From the NCBI GenBank assembly GCA_002189035.1, contig NEEC01000007.1, forward strand, positions 2,852,001 through 2,916,000: a DNA stretch of 64,000 nucleotides. Direction: 5' to 3'. Numbering within the stretch: the first letter of the stretch is position 1; every line of letters starts with the position of its first letter. The notes beneath the pieces were generated by a model. The model was not told where the DNA came from. It worked only from the letters and a program-made list of their open reading frames with translations, and ran no database searches. Source of the DNA: Utricularia gibba. Lineage: Eukaryota; Streptophyta; Magnoliopsida; Lamiales; Lentibulariaceae. This document shows positions 22,102 through 35,000 of this stretch, one piece after another. A program made the translations under genes and the position numbers.

Positions 22102-23753
22102 TTAAGATAGCAGATTCCATGGGTGCAAGAGCATGAGCGTGGGGTATAGACTGAGATGCATACTTTGGGGTCCTCTCATCTTCTTCTCTTTAGACAGCAA
22201 CTTTGCAAAGCTACAAGAAAAAAGCAAGAAAGGCTTCAAGATCAATGGTAGTTACAGGGCCACACAAATGACGTGTACCTTACAAGAGCTTCCTCATTGG
22301 TAACTGCTTCAAAAGCAGTTGTCTCCATGTCCTCCACTCTTGAAACTGGTTTCTTTAGTAGATTCTTCCCAATTTCAACCAACTTATGCAGATTAGTTTC
22401 GGTTGCAAAATCCACTTGTGCCTCTTTATTTGTTAGACTGTTCTCCTGCCATGTTTATATTGTCGGTTCATGTGCTTGTTCACTGTTAGATTAAAGCATG
22501 ATGTTCCTCTTGTGTCTGGGTAACTTACTTGGATTCTTAGATAGTTTTGCATGGAGTAGAAGGCTTCAAAAACCACAGGCATTTGAAATTCGATCATCTC
22601 TGCACTCGCTTCACTGAAGACCTCGAATATTGGCAACAACCATTGGAAAACACCCCAATGTGATGCATTCTTTGCACTCAAATGTCTCTCCTGCTTACCA
22701 GTTCCCACAGAGATGACTAAAAACCGAGCCATTTCTATTGGTTTTACTGTGAAGAAACTGGGGTTCAGTTCCAAGATTTGCTTCAACACTTCATTGATTG
22801 CAACCAATGCCTAAAACAACAACAAAGATGACTGATTATATATCGTCAAAACCTTCCAGAGCGCAGAAAAGACTCTGAGTATTACAATCAACCTCACCGG
22901 ATTATTCGCTGCAACACCGCCATCGACTAGATTGAATTCACGTATCCTGCCTTGATCATCCTCTGTGGTGAAATAGTGTGCTGGGAAGTAAGTCGGAGCT
23001 GCAGATGTTGCTATGCAGATATCTGCTAAGTGAGCATCAAGACCAGGATTTGTCTTCACCTATTTTTATGCAGAGAAAAAACAATTACTTCACTAAAGTT
23101 GAACTCAAAATTTTGAACACCTGCAAGAGCAAGACAAGAAGAACAACCTGAAACGAAGAGAAAATGGTAGGCTTCGATTCCTTGATATCAAAAGTTGGGA
23201 TGACAAGATTAGTAACAGTCTCGTGCAACAGAGTTTTCCCGAGATTTTCCCTCACTACTTTGTGCAGAAACTTTCCATCATACCTTGGACCAACTAATGA
23301 TCCCAGTAATCGCTTCAAGCAACTGCGGTCGAATCAAAGACTGTTACTTTCTACTCAAGACGCTGCTGAAAGCTATTGAGATTTGTTTGATTTCTTACCG
23401 TCGCTGAGGAAATATCTTGGGGCCATTCTCAAGATAAAACGGCACAATATCCTTAGCAGCATAAAGAGGGCGGTTATTCTCGTTAGGAGCCGTTAGCATG
23501 GAAGCGATCAGACCACCGGTGCTCGTCCCCGCCACCACATCGAAGTAATCAGCGAGCCTTGCGTCCTCACCGTCTAGTTTCTGACAAATTTAAGCACACG
23601 TGTAACAAGCAAGAGATCATGAGTTTTTCTAACATCTTGTACCTGAAGCTCGCCTTCGAGGAATTCGAGGACTGTGGCTGGTATGATCCCTCGTATGCCT
23701 CCTCCATCGATGGTCAGAATCGTGATGAGTTTGGTTTTTGAAGGACTCTCCAT
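22102..23753 (-). CDS. Patatin-like phospholipase / lipid acyl hydrolase
   Basis: Seven exons: 23643-23753, 23399-23580, 23148-23322, 22898-23059, 22529-22810, 22279-22445 and 22102-22210. They give about 395 residues, normal for plant patatin-like PLA enzymes. These hydrolyse acyl chains of membrane glycerolipids with a Ser-Asp dyad. The anion-hole motif [10 protein letters not shown] is near residues 16-25, the nucleophile elbow GTSTGG follows at about 55, and the catalytic Asp lies in [11 protein letters not shown] near residue 200. All three are intact. The start [18 protein letters not shown] is chosen because the motif follows directly; the frame stays open further upstream but that sequence does not look conserved. 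There is no obvious signal peptide, as in the cytosolic pPLAII class. The 3' end has a second, similar exon at 21980-22079. Confidence 0.93.
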
Positions 23754-24483
23754 TGGCTTGCGTCTGCTAAGTATTACTTTGCTGATTCCTGGTGGGGTGA
23801 TCAAGGGGTTTTTATACTCTAAACCCAAATAGACCAAAGAACACTTCCTGTAATAAGTTCCACACAAGTAAAAAGTAGCACTTTTCATGTAATAAGTCAA
23901 CCACGTTTGTGTTGTGCTGCCTACAGAGCATGTTTTAGATAAGGTCGAAGCAAGCTCCCATGCGCATGCACTGCTGATGATTAGACTAATCATTTTAATA
24001 CATGTTTTTGGTAACTTTAGGAGCCCCATGTGATCATTGACCGCTAGAAAGCAAGCCGTCTGTGTAATTCGACATGTGATGTATTATATTAGTTTTTTTT
24101 TGTTGAGCACGCCAAAACAGCATCTGCTGATAGATTCATGGTTCAACTGTCTGTAAACATCAGCTTCAACCATGTAATAACACGAAGCAGAGCAAATGAA
24201 CTCGAACATGGGAACTCTTGCAGACAGACGAGTAAGAATTAAAGCGCTACACCAACAACAAGGATGCATATTGGGAAGAGGAAACTAGGGTCATCGTTTA
24301 AGTGGTCAGCAACAAATCTCCAGTTGAGTTTGTTTCAAGACGAGGACACGCCAGGAGATGTGTTGTTGCCAGAGCAACTCAAGTCTAACTGCAGTCGAAA
24401 AACGGTGTCGTCCCGGCAAATATCCTGTAAAGCAATGGATAGATACCCTGAGGTGAGTTTTCCAATCCAGTTTTCAAGCAACG
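23754..24483. other. Intergenic region, patatin promoter side
   Basis: It lies between the patatin-like gene start and the bHLH stop codon, both on the minus strand. No clear element was found. The 3'UTR of the bHLH gene probably occupies the right-hand part. Confidence 0.4.
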
Positions 24484-26004
24484 CTAGTATGGAATACCAA
24501 CCTTTGGGGAGCTTAGATGATTAAGAAGTCCGTAGTGGTTCTGGGATGGTGGACCAAACTGTGGGATGGCTACGGAGCTGGTGGCATTCGCAACAGAGGT
24601 CGTGAAGCTCGGCATAGTAGAGGAGCTGACAACATTAGTTTCCGGTACATTCTGCATGAAAACGTTGTGGTCCCTGGTTTGAAGTTCTGGAACTCCGATG
24701 GCATTCAGCCGGGCACTCCCTTCATGGAGCTCTGGCACTGACGATGAAGATACCATGGATTGTAGTGTGCTCAATGAATACCCAGGATGTAAACTTAATC
24801 CATTTCTCACAGTCAACATCTGCAAAACAAGCCTATGACCAGGCAGGCAATGACAGGTAACAAAATGCATTGATTTCGATGAAACTTCATATGCTGCAAT
24901 TAAGTTCTTGATAACACAAATAGAATATGACCTCATCCTCTACACTCCCCCAAGAGAGAAAAGCCTCGAAAGAGAATCATGAACTCATCATGCTTTTTCA
25001 AAAGCATTTTTTTTTTTCCTAGGGTGCTACACTCACCCTCTCTGCAGAACTTTTATCATCTTCCCACGACTACTGACCGACCTATCATGTTTTGATGTTC
25101 GATTTTGCAACTTGACTTCACATGAACCTCAAAAACAATCATGTGAGGACACCACTAGGAGGATTCCAAGGTGCTACTCGATCCATTACGTTTCACAAAA
25201 CGACTGCAAAATCCTCTGAACTTCGTCCTCTTGGTGTGTCGTGTATGCACAGTGATAAGAGGGAAAAAAAAAGGTGTTAGCAGAGTTGAAAAACCTGAAC
25301 TTGCCGTTGAAGCTGCTTGAGATATTCAATGGCTTCATCCAACATGGATGCCTTGTCAGTCTACCAAACAAAAAGGAAGGTCACTTCACATAGCAAACTA
25401 GAACATAACAAACCATCACACGTTTACTTTGTTGGAGTTTGGAATCAAGGTCTGAAGTGCTTTCAGCTTCTCATTAATCCGACTTCGTCTTCTCTGTTTA
25501 CGTAGTGTCATGGATTAGGGGAAAAAAACACACACACACACACAAACTGCATAAAGATGATTTGTTGTAAGAAATGGAAAAAACCTTCTCAGACAAATTA
25601 TGAACTTCTGCAGCTCTGGTTCTTTTAGAGGAGCGCGGGGGAGCAGAATTCGAAGCAGCAGCAACATCAAAAGAATCAGATCCCTGCTAAAACCAAACAA
25701 GGGTGTAAACATGGATGAATCATGAAAAGCTGCAACTTGTGCATATGCGAACTACCTCAGCTGTGGAACCCAGCACATACTTCACAGAATTCATCCTCTC
25801 GGAATCTCCAGTGAAAAAGCTGGTGGGATCAGAGAAATTGATGCTGGAGGAAGAAGACTCTGCTTTAATCCCTCCAGAGATAAACACACTGGTAGACGCT
25901 GTATTCCCATCGTGATTATGCGGCGGAGGAGACGAATTCTGAAGAAGAATTTGAAGGAAAGAAGACATATCCCCAGATTCATTGTTTCCATAAGGATCCG
26001 ACAT
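24484..26004 (-). CDS. bHLH transcription factor, SPATULA/ALCATRAZ-like
   Basis: Five exons: 25756-26004, 25585-25683, 25428-25493, 25295-25360 and 24484-24819. They give 271 residues with every junction in phase 0. The bHLH domain (about 105-160) has the H-E-R DNA-contact set (His111, Glu115, Arg119) in AAEVHNLSEKRRRSRINEK, followed by LIPNSNKTDKASMLDEAIEY and LKQLQRQVQMLTVRNGLSLH. This domain signature is that of the SPT/ALC branch of the PIF-related bHLH group, which binds G-boxes and controls carpel and fruit valve-margin development. The N terminus is Ser-rich and acidic; no PIF-type APB phytochrome-binding motif was recognised. SPT and ALC cannot be separated from this sequence by eye. 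Confidence 0.93.
25529..25545. repeat. (CA)n microsatellite
   Basis: About eight CA units inside the second bHLH intron, following a short A run. Confidence 0.8.
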
Positions 26005-28310
26005 CTCAAACACCAAAACACGATCACAGAACACAAAACAACTCGAACCCCACAATAAAACTCAGCCCAGAAACCCAGATAAACCCGAGATCGAAATGGG
26101 AAGGATTTCCCAAATTGCCAACTTTTTTTCGGGAAAGCAGGAAAATTAATCAAGAACATATGGAGACATCCCGCTCATCAACATTTCGATCTTTCGAAAG
26201 AGGTTTCTAGTTCGTGGTCGATTATTCAAGTGACAGGAGCATCTGGGGGAGTTTCCTTCCTGTGGGTTGTCTTTTTCGGGATAAAGCTCAACTGAAATCA
26301 GCTCACTCTTGACGACCCGCCACCCGCCTTAATCTCCATCGTTATTCACACTAAAACCACCCCATTTCACACTCAGTAATCCCCCAAACCGGAGACTTAT
26401 ATAGCATCCATCCATTCCAATTCCAATTCCAATTCCAATTTCAAATATCCAAGTGAGATCCTTGAGAAAGTGGATACACTCACCAAAGCAGCAGCGTACC
26501 CAATATTTTATTTCCCAATTGAAAAGCAAATGAATGAATATGCTGGAGCAATTATTGCACATGATGCAGGAGGGGGAGGCCAGAGGAACAGTGCTCCGCG
26601 ACGCGAGGTTCAATTAATTGCAACTTGCAAGGCGCTCCCTTCCGGCCCCCTGTCCGATACGGAAATCCCAGCAATAGGCCCGTGCCCCGGTGCCCCAACC
26701 AAGATCTCCGGTCCCGAGGCACTCCTGCTCAAGGAATAGATTTGTTTTGGTTGCGCTTTGTCCGAACGCGAATCATGGTCAGGGTCGGGTCAACAATGTC
26801 GGGCGGGCGGGTCCACATTGACCAGACAGCAGTTACTGTTCATTCAAGAATGCCCACCGTCCCTATCCACCACCATATTCCTTCTTTATGACAACCCTTT
26901 GTTTCCCAACACTTCACTTGCCTTCCTGTCATTTTTTTAAAAAAAATTGTGTATTTAAAAGAATTTCAACAAGAAAGCCCACTCAATATGCAATTATTTC
27001 ATTAAGGATCACGAATACTCTAATCTTTTTTACGATGATGTAATGTTAATATTTCGTAAATTTAATTCTTTTCATAAATTTAAAGCTGTAAATCCTTACT
27101 TTTTCCCCCTCATTTTTTAGATTTTTGCAAAGTAAGAGGTGAAAATAAAAAATAACACATGAATAAATTTCATCCAACTAAAAAAAAGAAACAACTATTG
27201 GAATTAAAATACTCATGGTTAAGTATATATTCCAACCTACTTCTTTTTTACCTTTACTTCCAAAAAAAGTAAAATAAAAATTAAATCAGAACAAAATAAC
27301 ATTTTAATTTCTACTTCTAACTTTTCAACAATTTCTATTTTTTTGCAAAATATATTGAGTATTAGAATTAATTTTGAGTTAATTCTGCCTTTTTATTTCT
27401 ACTTCTATTTTAAACTTTACATTTACATGTAAATTAATAAACTCAATTTGTAATGAACAATGACATATCTATCACGATCAAGTTAACATGTGACTGTGTT
27501 TGGTAGCGAACTAAAATTATACATGTATATATTATACTGATATAAATTTATCCACATTATCGGGATAAATTTAAGAAGGAGATTGAAGAAATATATGCTT
27601 ATATTAAGTAAAAAAGTATACGGACAAAAATTATACTAATTACCAAATACAAATTCTATATTCTAATATCTAATATATCTCTATTTATACCAGCTACCAA
27701 ATACAACCATAAAAATAAAGATGAAATATCATGATTAATATGTTGCTAGTGTAATTTTCATTAAAATAAATAATTTAATTGTGATTTTCATTATTCCAAT
27801 TCAATATATTTCATTTTTTTATGTTTTGTTTAAATTAATGATATTATTATTCTTATTACATCTACATACATTATCAATAATGATTTTCTTTTATAAAAAT
27901 ATAAAAGTGATAATTTATTTTTAGTAGTATGATAGATTTGGAATTTATCATAAAAATAAGAATTAAAAATCAATACACATGATAAAACATGATTTGTAAC
28001 TTTTCCAAAAATAATTTCTACTTTCTACTAATTTTTTTAACTTCTTGAAAAAGATAAGTTATTGTTTTAAAAGTAAGTTAGAACATACCATAATTATAGC
28101 ACCATTATAAGTTACAAAATGGTGCTACATTCTTCGTAGAGAACAAGGAAACAACATGGGTGCACTGCACTAAAACCAGAGCAACAATTTCAAGCAAAAA
28201 AGACAGGCAGACTGCATGCAGCACAATTGAGATGAAGCATTTCAGAGCAATTACTCGTTGAAGAAGCTTAAGGTTATCTTGTTTGCATCCGGGGAAGAAG
28301 CTCGGTCCAT
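26005..28310. other. Intergenic region upstream of the bHLH gene
   Basis: The bHLH 5' flank and promoter occupy the first few hundred bases. A four-copy ATTCCA hexamer tract lies at about 26413-26440. The AT-rich stretch from 26.9 to 28.1 kb shows no coding or element signal. Confidence 0.5.
26413..26440. repeat. (ATTCCA)4 tandem repeat
   Basis: Four perfect ATTCCA units about 410 bp upstream of the bHLH start codon, so possibly in its promoter or 5'UTR. Confidence 0.8.
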
Positions 28311-30314
28311 TTATCGATTGATCGGAGTGAGCAATCTGTGAACTATTCTGTTTACAGCATCGCGCGACATGACAAGGGTATCATGCAGCAAGATGCTGTA
28401 GACGTTCAGACCCTGTAAACAAATCACCGTAAAATAAACAAAGGGATAATGTACGAATGGAGGTAGTGTTCTGCAGAGCTGAACAGAACGAGCAATATAA
28501 GCTGCTTTTGCTTCTTTTGTTGAATCTTGGATTTCAAAATTTCAGATCTAACCTAGATGAAATATAGTTTCGAAAATAGGCAACTTGCAAACTTACAATT
28601 GAAGGTAGCACATTGACATAATGAAGATTCTGGGTAGCAAGCTTCAGCTTTTCATTGATTGGCCCACCATCAACAAGTAGAAGTTTTTTTGCACTCTCCA
28701 GTTGTTGCACATAGTTAACGATATTCTTCGTCTTGTGAGTCGGAACCTCAAGATTCTCAAAAACAATAAGCTGCAGAACATAGGATGTCTTATAAGCTAG
28801 TTTGAGAATCTCTCTCTAGGTAGTCAAACAAGGAATGGGCTGCAAATGGTCACATAAGGGCAAGAATTTGACATGGGAAAAAACGTCAAGGGATAATAGG
28901 TGTAGGGAATTGATAATAGGCCACAGGCAACACAGCTTGTTACGTGTACAGTTTAGACACAGGACAGTCTTGACGGAGAGGCATCATAACATTGGAGGAA
29001 ATCCGAAAGAAACATTATATTTCTATACTGAAACACTTACCTTTCCCTCGGCAGCACGCGCAGATAGTGCAATCTTGAGTCCCAGTCGGCGAACCTTTTT
29101 GTTCAACTTGATAGCATGGCTCCGTGGCTTGGGACCATGCATGGTGGCACCACCTCTGAACTGGCTCCATCAGATACATGTAGGTGAGTGCAAGAGAAAA
29201 TCTTAAAATGAAGTAGGAAACAACATACACACCCCAAAACCAGTGCAAGTTCACCTGTGGGCCACGTAAGGTTCCATGCCTTGCTCTGCCTGTACCCTTC
29301 TGCCGCCAAGGTTTTCTACCGGTGCCGCTGACCTCACTAATAGTCTTTGTTGAGTGAGTCCCCTAAAAAACAAAAACCGAGACAATCGGTAAATTCTCCA
29401 CTCAGTTGGAGAAACAGAGATAAAAAGCAACAGAAACCAATCTATAAATTTTGGCAACAAAAGGCTTGGGGCTACAAGACACGGCAGAATATATATGCCC
29501 ATCTCTGAAAACAAAACACTGTCAAACCTGCTGCTGTTTAGCACGCTGCCAAAGTACAACGCGGTGAATGATATCCTTCCTTATCGGCACATCAAAAACT
29601 TCACCAGATAACACCATAAACCCCTTATCCTCGTTCTGAAAATTTGTTACTGGAATTACCAGGTCTTCCAATCGACCTTAAACAGTTAAACAAAAAAAGG
29701 CATTTGGAAATGCGACCAGAATAAAACAGCAAACCAGAAAAAACAACCTAGGAATAAATATTCTCGCCATATTTCTACAACATGAATAAACATTACAATG
29801 AAAGCTTGATCGCACAAAAATAATATCAATTCATTGCACCTATTTCCCGATCAAGGGTGAGTACTTGTTGGGAGCGTGAAAAGTCATACGGGACCGTGCC
29901 TTCCCCCGCATTTGGGGTCAAGATTGTGGAAGAGTACCACCGGAAAATGTTTGAAAGTACCTGATTTATATATCAACAATCAAAATTCGACCGGCATGAA
30001 AATACCCACAACTGAAGCGAATTAAGATAGTATAGATTTTGCTTAAAATCCATATGCATACTCGAAAATAACCACCTTGTTGTCCGCAGATGACTGCCCC
30101 GGAAAAAGGCCTGGCAGATTACGATGACAACGGAATGCTGCTTCAAATTAAATAGCGAAAAAATTAAATACAACACAGGAAAGTAAGAGTTTGCATTAAA
30201 AGAATTCCTAAACCAGTAGAATATGAACTAACGAAAACTAACTCCAAAAAGATGAGAGAGTAGGTACACACGGGAGCTGAAGGCACGCAGTGCTTTCAAA
30301 ATCGAAGACGCCAT
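28311..30314 (-). CDS. Mitochondrial large-subunit ribosomal protein uL4 (L4)
   Basis: Eight exons: 30272-30314, 30076-30137, 29840-29960, 29528-29676, 29255-29362, 29041-29160, 28597-28770 and 28311-28412. All phases agree and total 292 residues. It is a 50S-type rRNA-binding protein of the organellar ribosome. uL4 hallmarks are [42 protein letters not shown] (a loop reaching the peptide exit tunnel), [20 protein letters not shown] and [13 protein letters not shown]. The N terminus ([14 protein letters not shown] plus a Ser/Arg-rich stretch to about residue 60) looks like a mitochondrial presequence. The exon holding TLDREIG and the first two short exons are placed from reading phase and so are slightly less certain. 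TGGGCY motifs lie just upstream. Confidence 0.92.
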
Positions 30315-30899
30315 CAGATTCCGAGCTCCAGAATAATCAATCAAACGTACGAGAACCCAGCAATTTCTCACTCAAATCATCACTTGGTAGCCACCGCGAA
30401 ATGCGAGCGACGGACTGGTGGAAGTAGACTGAGATGTCGAGAGATCAAATGCATCGATGACTGCTCTGTTCTTCTCGCCTGACTCAAAACCCCTAAAATC
30501 TCTTGGGCTGGGCCTTTTATGGGTAGTTTAACAGTGCAGACTCTCTAAATAAGATTGAAATGAGGCCCAGGCCCAATACCCAGCACTTTCTTTGAGTGTG
30601 GTCTATTGAAGAAAGCTGAACAATGTTTATTCATCAAGTATCATTTACAAATCTAATCATCCTAACATTTTATTATACACATTACATTAAAAAAATACAT
30701 TAAAGATAATCAGATTTCTCATACAATAATGAGAAGGTGATCAGATTTCTAAATACCCCCAACTATGATTACATTCTTTTTTTATTTAAGTGGACTAGTA
30801 AAAGTGACACGCAAACTTGAAAAAGATGGACAAAAGAATGCCCCTCAAAAGAGGAATAGAAAAAAAAAAAAAAAACACAGCAGTCAACAAGACCCTTAA
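30315..30899. promoter_or_regulatory. Intergenic region with Site II motifs for the uL4m gene
   Basis: Reading from the uL4m start upstream, a GGGCTGGGCC pair lies at about 30505-30513 and GGCCCAGGCCCAA at about 30564-30575. TGGGCY clusters are typical of ribosomal protein genes. The right part, including an A run at about 30860-30875, is probably the 3'UTR of the NYN gene. Confidence 0.5.
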
Positions 30900-32072
30900 C
30901 TAAAGCCATGACTCATCTTCACTGTCCAATAAGAAATCACCATCTCCCATTTCTTCTTCTTCAGTCAATGTGGCTGTAATCCAGTCATCATCCTCATCAT
31001 ACTCCCCTGAGAGGGATGATCCACTGAATCTGATATCACTGCCTCGGAACTCAGTGTCCCCATCAAAAAAACTAACTGTAAAACCTCCATGAACATCATC
31101 AGTAGAGTCTGCCATCCTCATTTCAAGATCACTATCCTTAACATCTCTGTTTTCTACCTTAATCCATGGAATCCAGACATCAGCGAATCTCCCTAGAGAT
31201 CTATCCTGATCACCCACAACCACAGTTCCTATATTCGCATCTCTGGCTTTGTTCAGCATCTCAGAGAAGTCGGAATCATCTGAAACCAACACAATCCAAT
31301 CTACACCACTACTCATTGAATGCAAAATCTGTCTTTTCAAAGCCCAATCAGCAGCTTGGGGCTTATCCTGCACAGTTTTCACGAACACGCCAGCTCGTTT
31401 CAACTCCTGAGCTAAGCCATAACCGACTTTGGGTGTTAGCAAGCTACGAGCTGCTTCATTGTACTTTTCATTACCATCTATAAACCTTTCCTTGAAACGC
31501 TGCCTTTTTTTGCCCTTCAAGCTTCTCATCCTGCCAAGCTTCTTCTGCCTCTCCCTCTCGTGCAATTGTTGAAAATGCTTCTTTAAATCCATATGCGTCT
31601 TGCACTTCCTACCGCAAACGGAGCAGATGTAGGGCTGTGGAGAAGACACGAGCTCTTTCCGTTCGAGGAGATCGATTTGCCGCCTTTCGCGGCGTTCCTC
31701 GACTACCCATTGAGGAATATGAATGAAAGCGTGGCGATTAGCGTAAGCCGAGATGTCGATTACGGACCCGAATTTCTGGGCGACCGATTTCAGGGCTATC
31801 GCAGCATCGTATGGCGGCCCGCGCGGCGGCTTGTTGTCTAGATCCCAGAGTATCACGACTCGTTTCTCCTTTGGAGCGTACACCCCCTCTTTCGTTCTCA
31901 CCATATCGATTTCTCCGTGCGAAGCGCATGACTTCACGGGGAAGAAACGGCGGCGAGGATTAGAATCGAAGTGAAGGCTCGTTGCAAAGGATTTATGCGG
32001 CCGTGCTGAGGAGGAGAACAAGAATCTGGTGTTGAGGTTAAGGCGCTCGATGAGATTGATCGTGGCCACCAT
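30900..32072 (-). CDS. NYN (limkain-b1-type) domain protein with one C2H2 finger, probably organellar
   Basis: A single exon encodes 390 residues from the ATG at 32072; an in-frame ATG at 32186 would add 38 residues. I prefer the inner start because MVATINLIERLNLNTRFLFS begins a Ser/Arg-rich, acid-poor region typical of an organelle targeting peptide. The NYN fold is split. VVILWDLDN (about 72-80) gives the first acidic residue and DWIVLVSDDSDF gives the later pair. Between them lies a C2H2 finger (CSVCGRKCKTHMDLKKHFQQLH pattern CX2CX12HX4H). The C terminus is strongly acidic. NYN domains are PIN-like metal-dependent ribonucleases, so a role in organellar RNA processing is a fair inference. 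Close plant homologues exist but have little described function. GGCCCA and TGGGCT boxes sit about 130 bp upstream. Confidence 0.85.
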   Translation of the reverse strand: MVATINLIERLNLNTRFLFSSSARPHKSFATSLHFDSNPRRRFFPVKSCASHGEIDMVRTKEGVYAPKEKRVVILWDLDNKPPRGPPYDAAIALKSVAQKFGSVIDISAYANRHAFIHIPQWVVEERRERRQIDLLERKELVSSPQPYICSVCGRKCKTHMDLKKHFQQLHERERQKKLGRMRSLKGKKRQRFKERFIDGNEKYNEAARSLLTPKVGYGLAQELKRAGVFVKTVQDKPQAADWALKRQILHSMSSGVDWIVLVSDDSDFSEMLNKARDANIGTVVVGDQDRSLGRFADVWIPWIKVENRDVKDSDLEMRMADSTDDVHGGFTVSFFDGDTEFRGSDIRFSGSSLSGEYDEDDDWITATLTEEEEMGDGDFLLDSEDESWL

Positions 32073-35000
32073 TTCTGGAGGCTTCCTCCCAACCCCTGTA
32101 ACTTGAACTAACAGACCAAGGGGAGGATAAAGGTGGGACTGGGGGCTCTGCTCCGTTGGATATTTTCGTGAGGGCAATATTATCATTTCCCGTTATCAAT
32201 GGGCTGAAAATGGCCCAACATAAGAGAACGCGGGGGCCAAATGCATCTCACCTAAGACCTGCTCTGCAATCGACAATCGACAATCAACATTACACTTGCA
32301 TTAATTTAAGTTACTGGATGATTAGCAAATACTTCAACTGGGGTGGGTCCCACTGAAAACTGACCCTACAATCCACATGCATGGTCATTAAAATTTAGTA
32401 TAAGTTGATGAAATACATTATTTTGTATTTTCGTTTACAAAATACATTTTTTTGGAGAAGATCGGGAAAACTCATTTTCATGTATTTTTGTTTTTTTAAT
32501 TTTTTTTTGATTCCGATCGATACAAATTATTGTTTTGTATTGATAGGAGGTGAAATTGTCTATTCGACTTAAAACCATTGTTTGAAAATCGAATCAACCA
32601 TCAAATCGTATTTTAGATAGTTTAAAAACATCCACTTATTTTTGCATGTACTGCTTATTTTATTTCATATAAGTTTCACAAGACCATACTTTCTCTGAGT
32701 GTAAGTGTATGTGGCAATGCCACTCTCTAGTTATGAATGCCTTGGGGGATGCAATATCGAATTCCTACTAGATGTGCCACTTGCTAATTGCGAAGTTCGG
32801 GAGGGATGCAATATTGAATTATGTGACGCTATCAAGGCAGGTTGTATAGTGAGGCTCAATTTGACACCATAGTACGACAAATGTTTGAATAAGGACCCCT
32901 CATTGCGTTGTATCCTATGGAAAGTAATGTACTATCTCATCTAGAATGTGACAGCTCACTATAATAAGAGATCGAATACATTGAAGACTTATTGAATGAG
33001 ATCACATATGCATAGTCCTAACTTGGAGGAGGAGGAGTATTCAAATAAATTGAGCTCGGCCTCTTACAATTTGAATCCAATTATTTTCATTCAAATTAAT
33101 TTTATCGTTTATTTTCTTTTTATTACAGATAATTCTCAATTTTTCTTTTTTATTAATATTTTTTTATTTAAATCTTAAATATGCAAATTTTTTAAATATT
33201 ATTATTTTCATCATAATTGATATGAGTAATAAATTAGTTTTTAAAATCAATTATCTCAATATTTTAAGTTATTCATTATTAAATAAAAGATTAATATTAT
33301 CATGAATATTTACATGATCTATGCTAATATGGTAATAACTTAACTCTAAATCTAATGAATTATATGTATTAATAAAATATTACACAATCATATGATAAAT
33401 ATACACATCATTATATATTAAAAAATAAATATTTATATTAATATTATACAAAATGTAGAGTTTTAATACATGAAAAATCAATATAAAATTAATATAAATC
33501 AGTAAGAAGTTGAAGTTGAGAAAAATTAATATTATATTTACGTACAAGTCTACATTGTATTCTTAGTTTAATGGATTAAAGTTTTACCGCATCCCAGATT
33601 CATTAGAAATCAAGAAGAAGTTGAAGTTGAGAGTTTTGACATCATAAAACTCAATTTTATTACAAGTAACACAAGAATCTATAATAATATTTAACTCGCG
33701 TTGTAAAATCTCGACAAACAGATTTATTTAAATTCTAAGTTTGCCTAGAAACACCTTTACATTCTCACAATCATATATGATAAAATTGAAGTATTAATCT
33801 TGAAAGATATTTTCACCAAAGAATACATGAACGTAAATATTCGATATGGTGATTATGTATAAAATCTGTTTTAAGAAAGGTGACCGCATGTTCGAGATGT
33901 AATATTCGGAAATGAAGAATTTCAAGATTATTTTGTCAATTAAAAATATAGATAGGATTTAATATTCACCCACAATAAAAATAGTATGTGTATTTCACTG
34001 AGTTATCCACACGCTTCTCACTAAGTTTCCATGTATTTTTGGCCGTTAATTGTATTCCATTGACAAAAATAGTATGTAAAAAATGTCTTTTGCAAGTAGA
34101 AAATACAAAATGATGTATTTCACAAATTTCATCTAGTATAAATATACTTATCAAATACTTTCGGTAAATATGTACGAAACTTTGAAAATATGGATATTTT
34201 TATACTGAACGACGATGCCAAAAATCAACAATGTACGGTGAATTGATTTAAACTGATGTATACTCAAGAACTGGACCTAAGCTCATGAATTAATATAAAA
34301 AAGGGAAATGGCATTGAAGAATTGGGTAGAAATCAAGACGTTAATTAGTAAAGCAAATTGAAGTAACGGATACACCAATGACCAATAAAGTGGTTCAAAG
34401 GTAGTCGGTATCTTAATTACACATCTTGATAACACATATTTTGGAATGTTTAAGAATAAGAAAATAATTAATATTTTGCTACAAAATTCGGATTTTATTG
34501 TGTATTTTTACGTTTTTATGATTAGAACCACTATTTGGGTCTGTTTTTTACTAATTGAGACAAAATCATGGATTTAATTTCAATATTAGATCTAATCATT
34601 TTCTTGGTCAATGTATCACTTTTTATCAGTCCAAATCCCAAAAAACTCAAAGGGAGCATTGAAGCGGCAGGAGGTTGTTATAGAAAATGAAAATATCAAA
34701 TATCAAATTTGAATGTGAAAGAAAAAGTAGATTTTTTGGATAATGAAGAAAAAGAAAAAATATGTACACGTTTGGAACCACATGCCCATGGATTTCTTGG
34801 GGGGAGATTTAGGGAAAAAGCTATAGGATGAACGAAGAAGACGAATCAAAAACCAAACCCTTATTGGAAGACTTTTTTTGCTTATGAACAACATTAATCT
34901 AAGATAGGAATAATTTTAGTTTTTTCGCGCAAAGTCTTTAAGATTCCAATTACTCCTTACGTTATTGTCTCTTTTCTTATTATTAAGTTGTAGAACGAGG

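Noticed and set aside
26470-26940. Overlapping plus-strand frames upstream of the bHLH gene
   Set aside because: Mutually out of frame, no motif, and located in the probable bHLH promoter.
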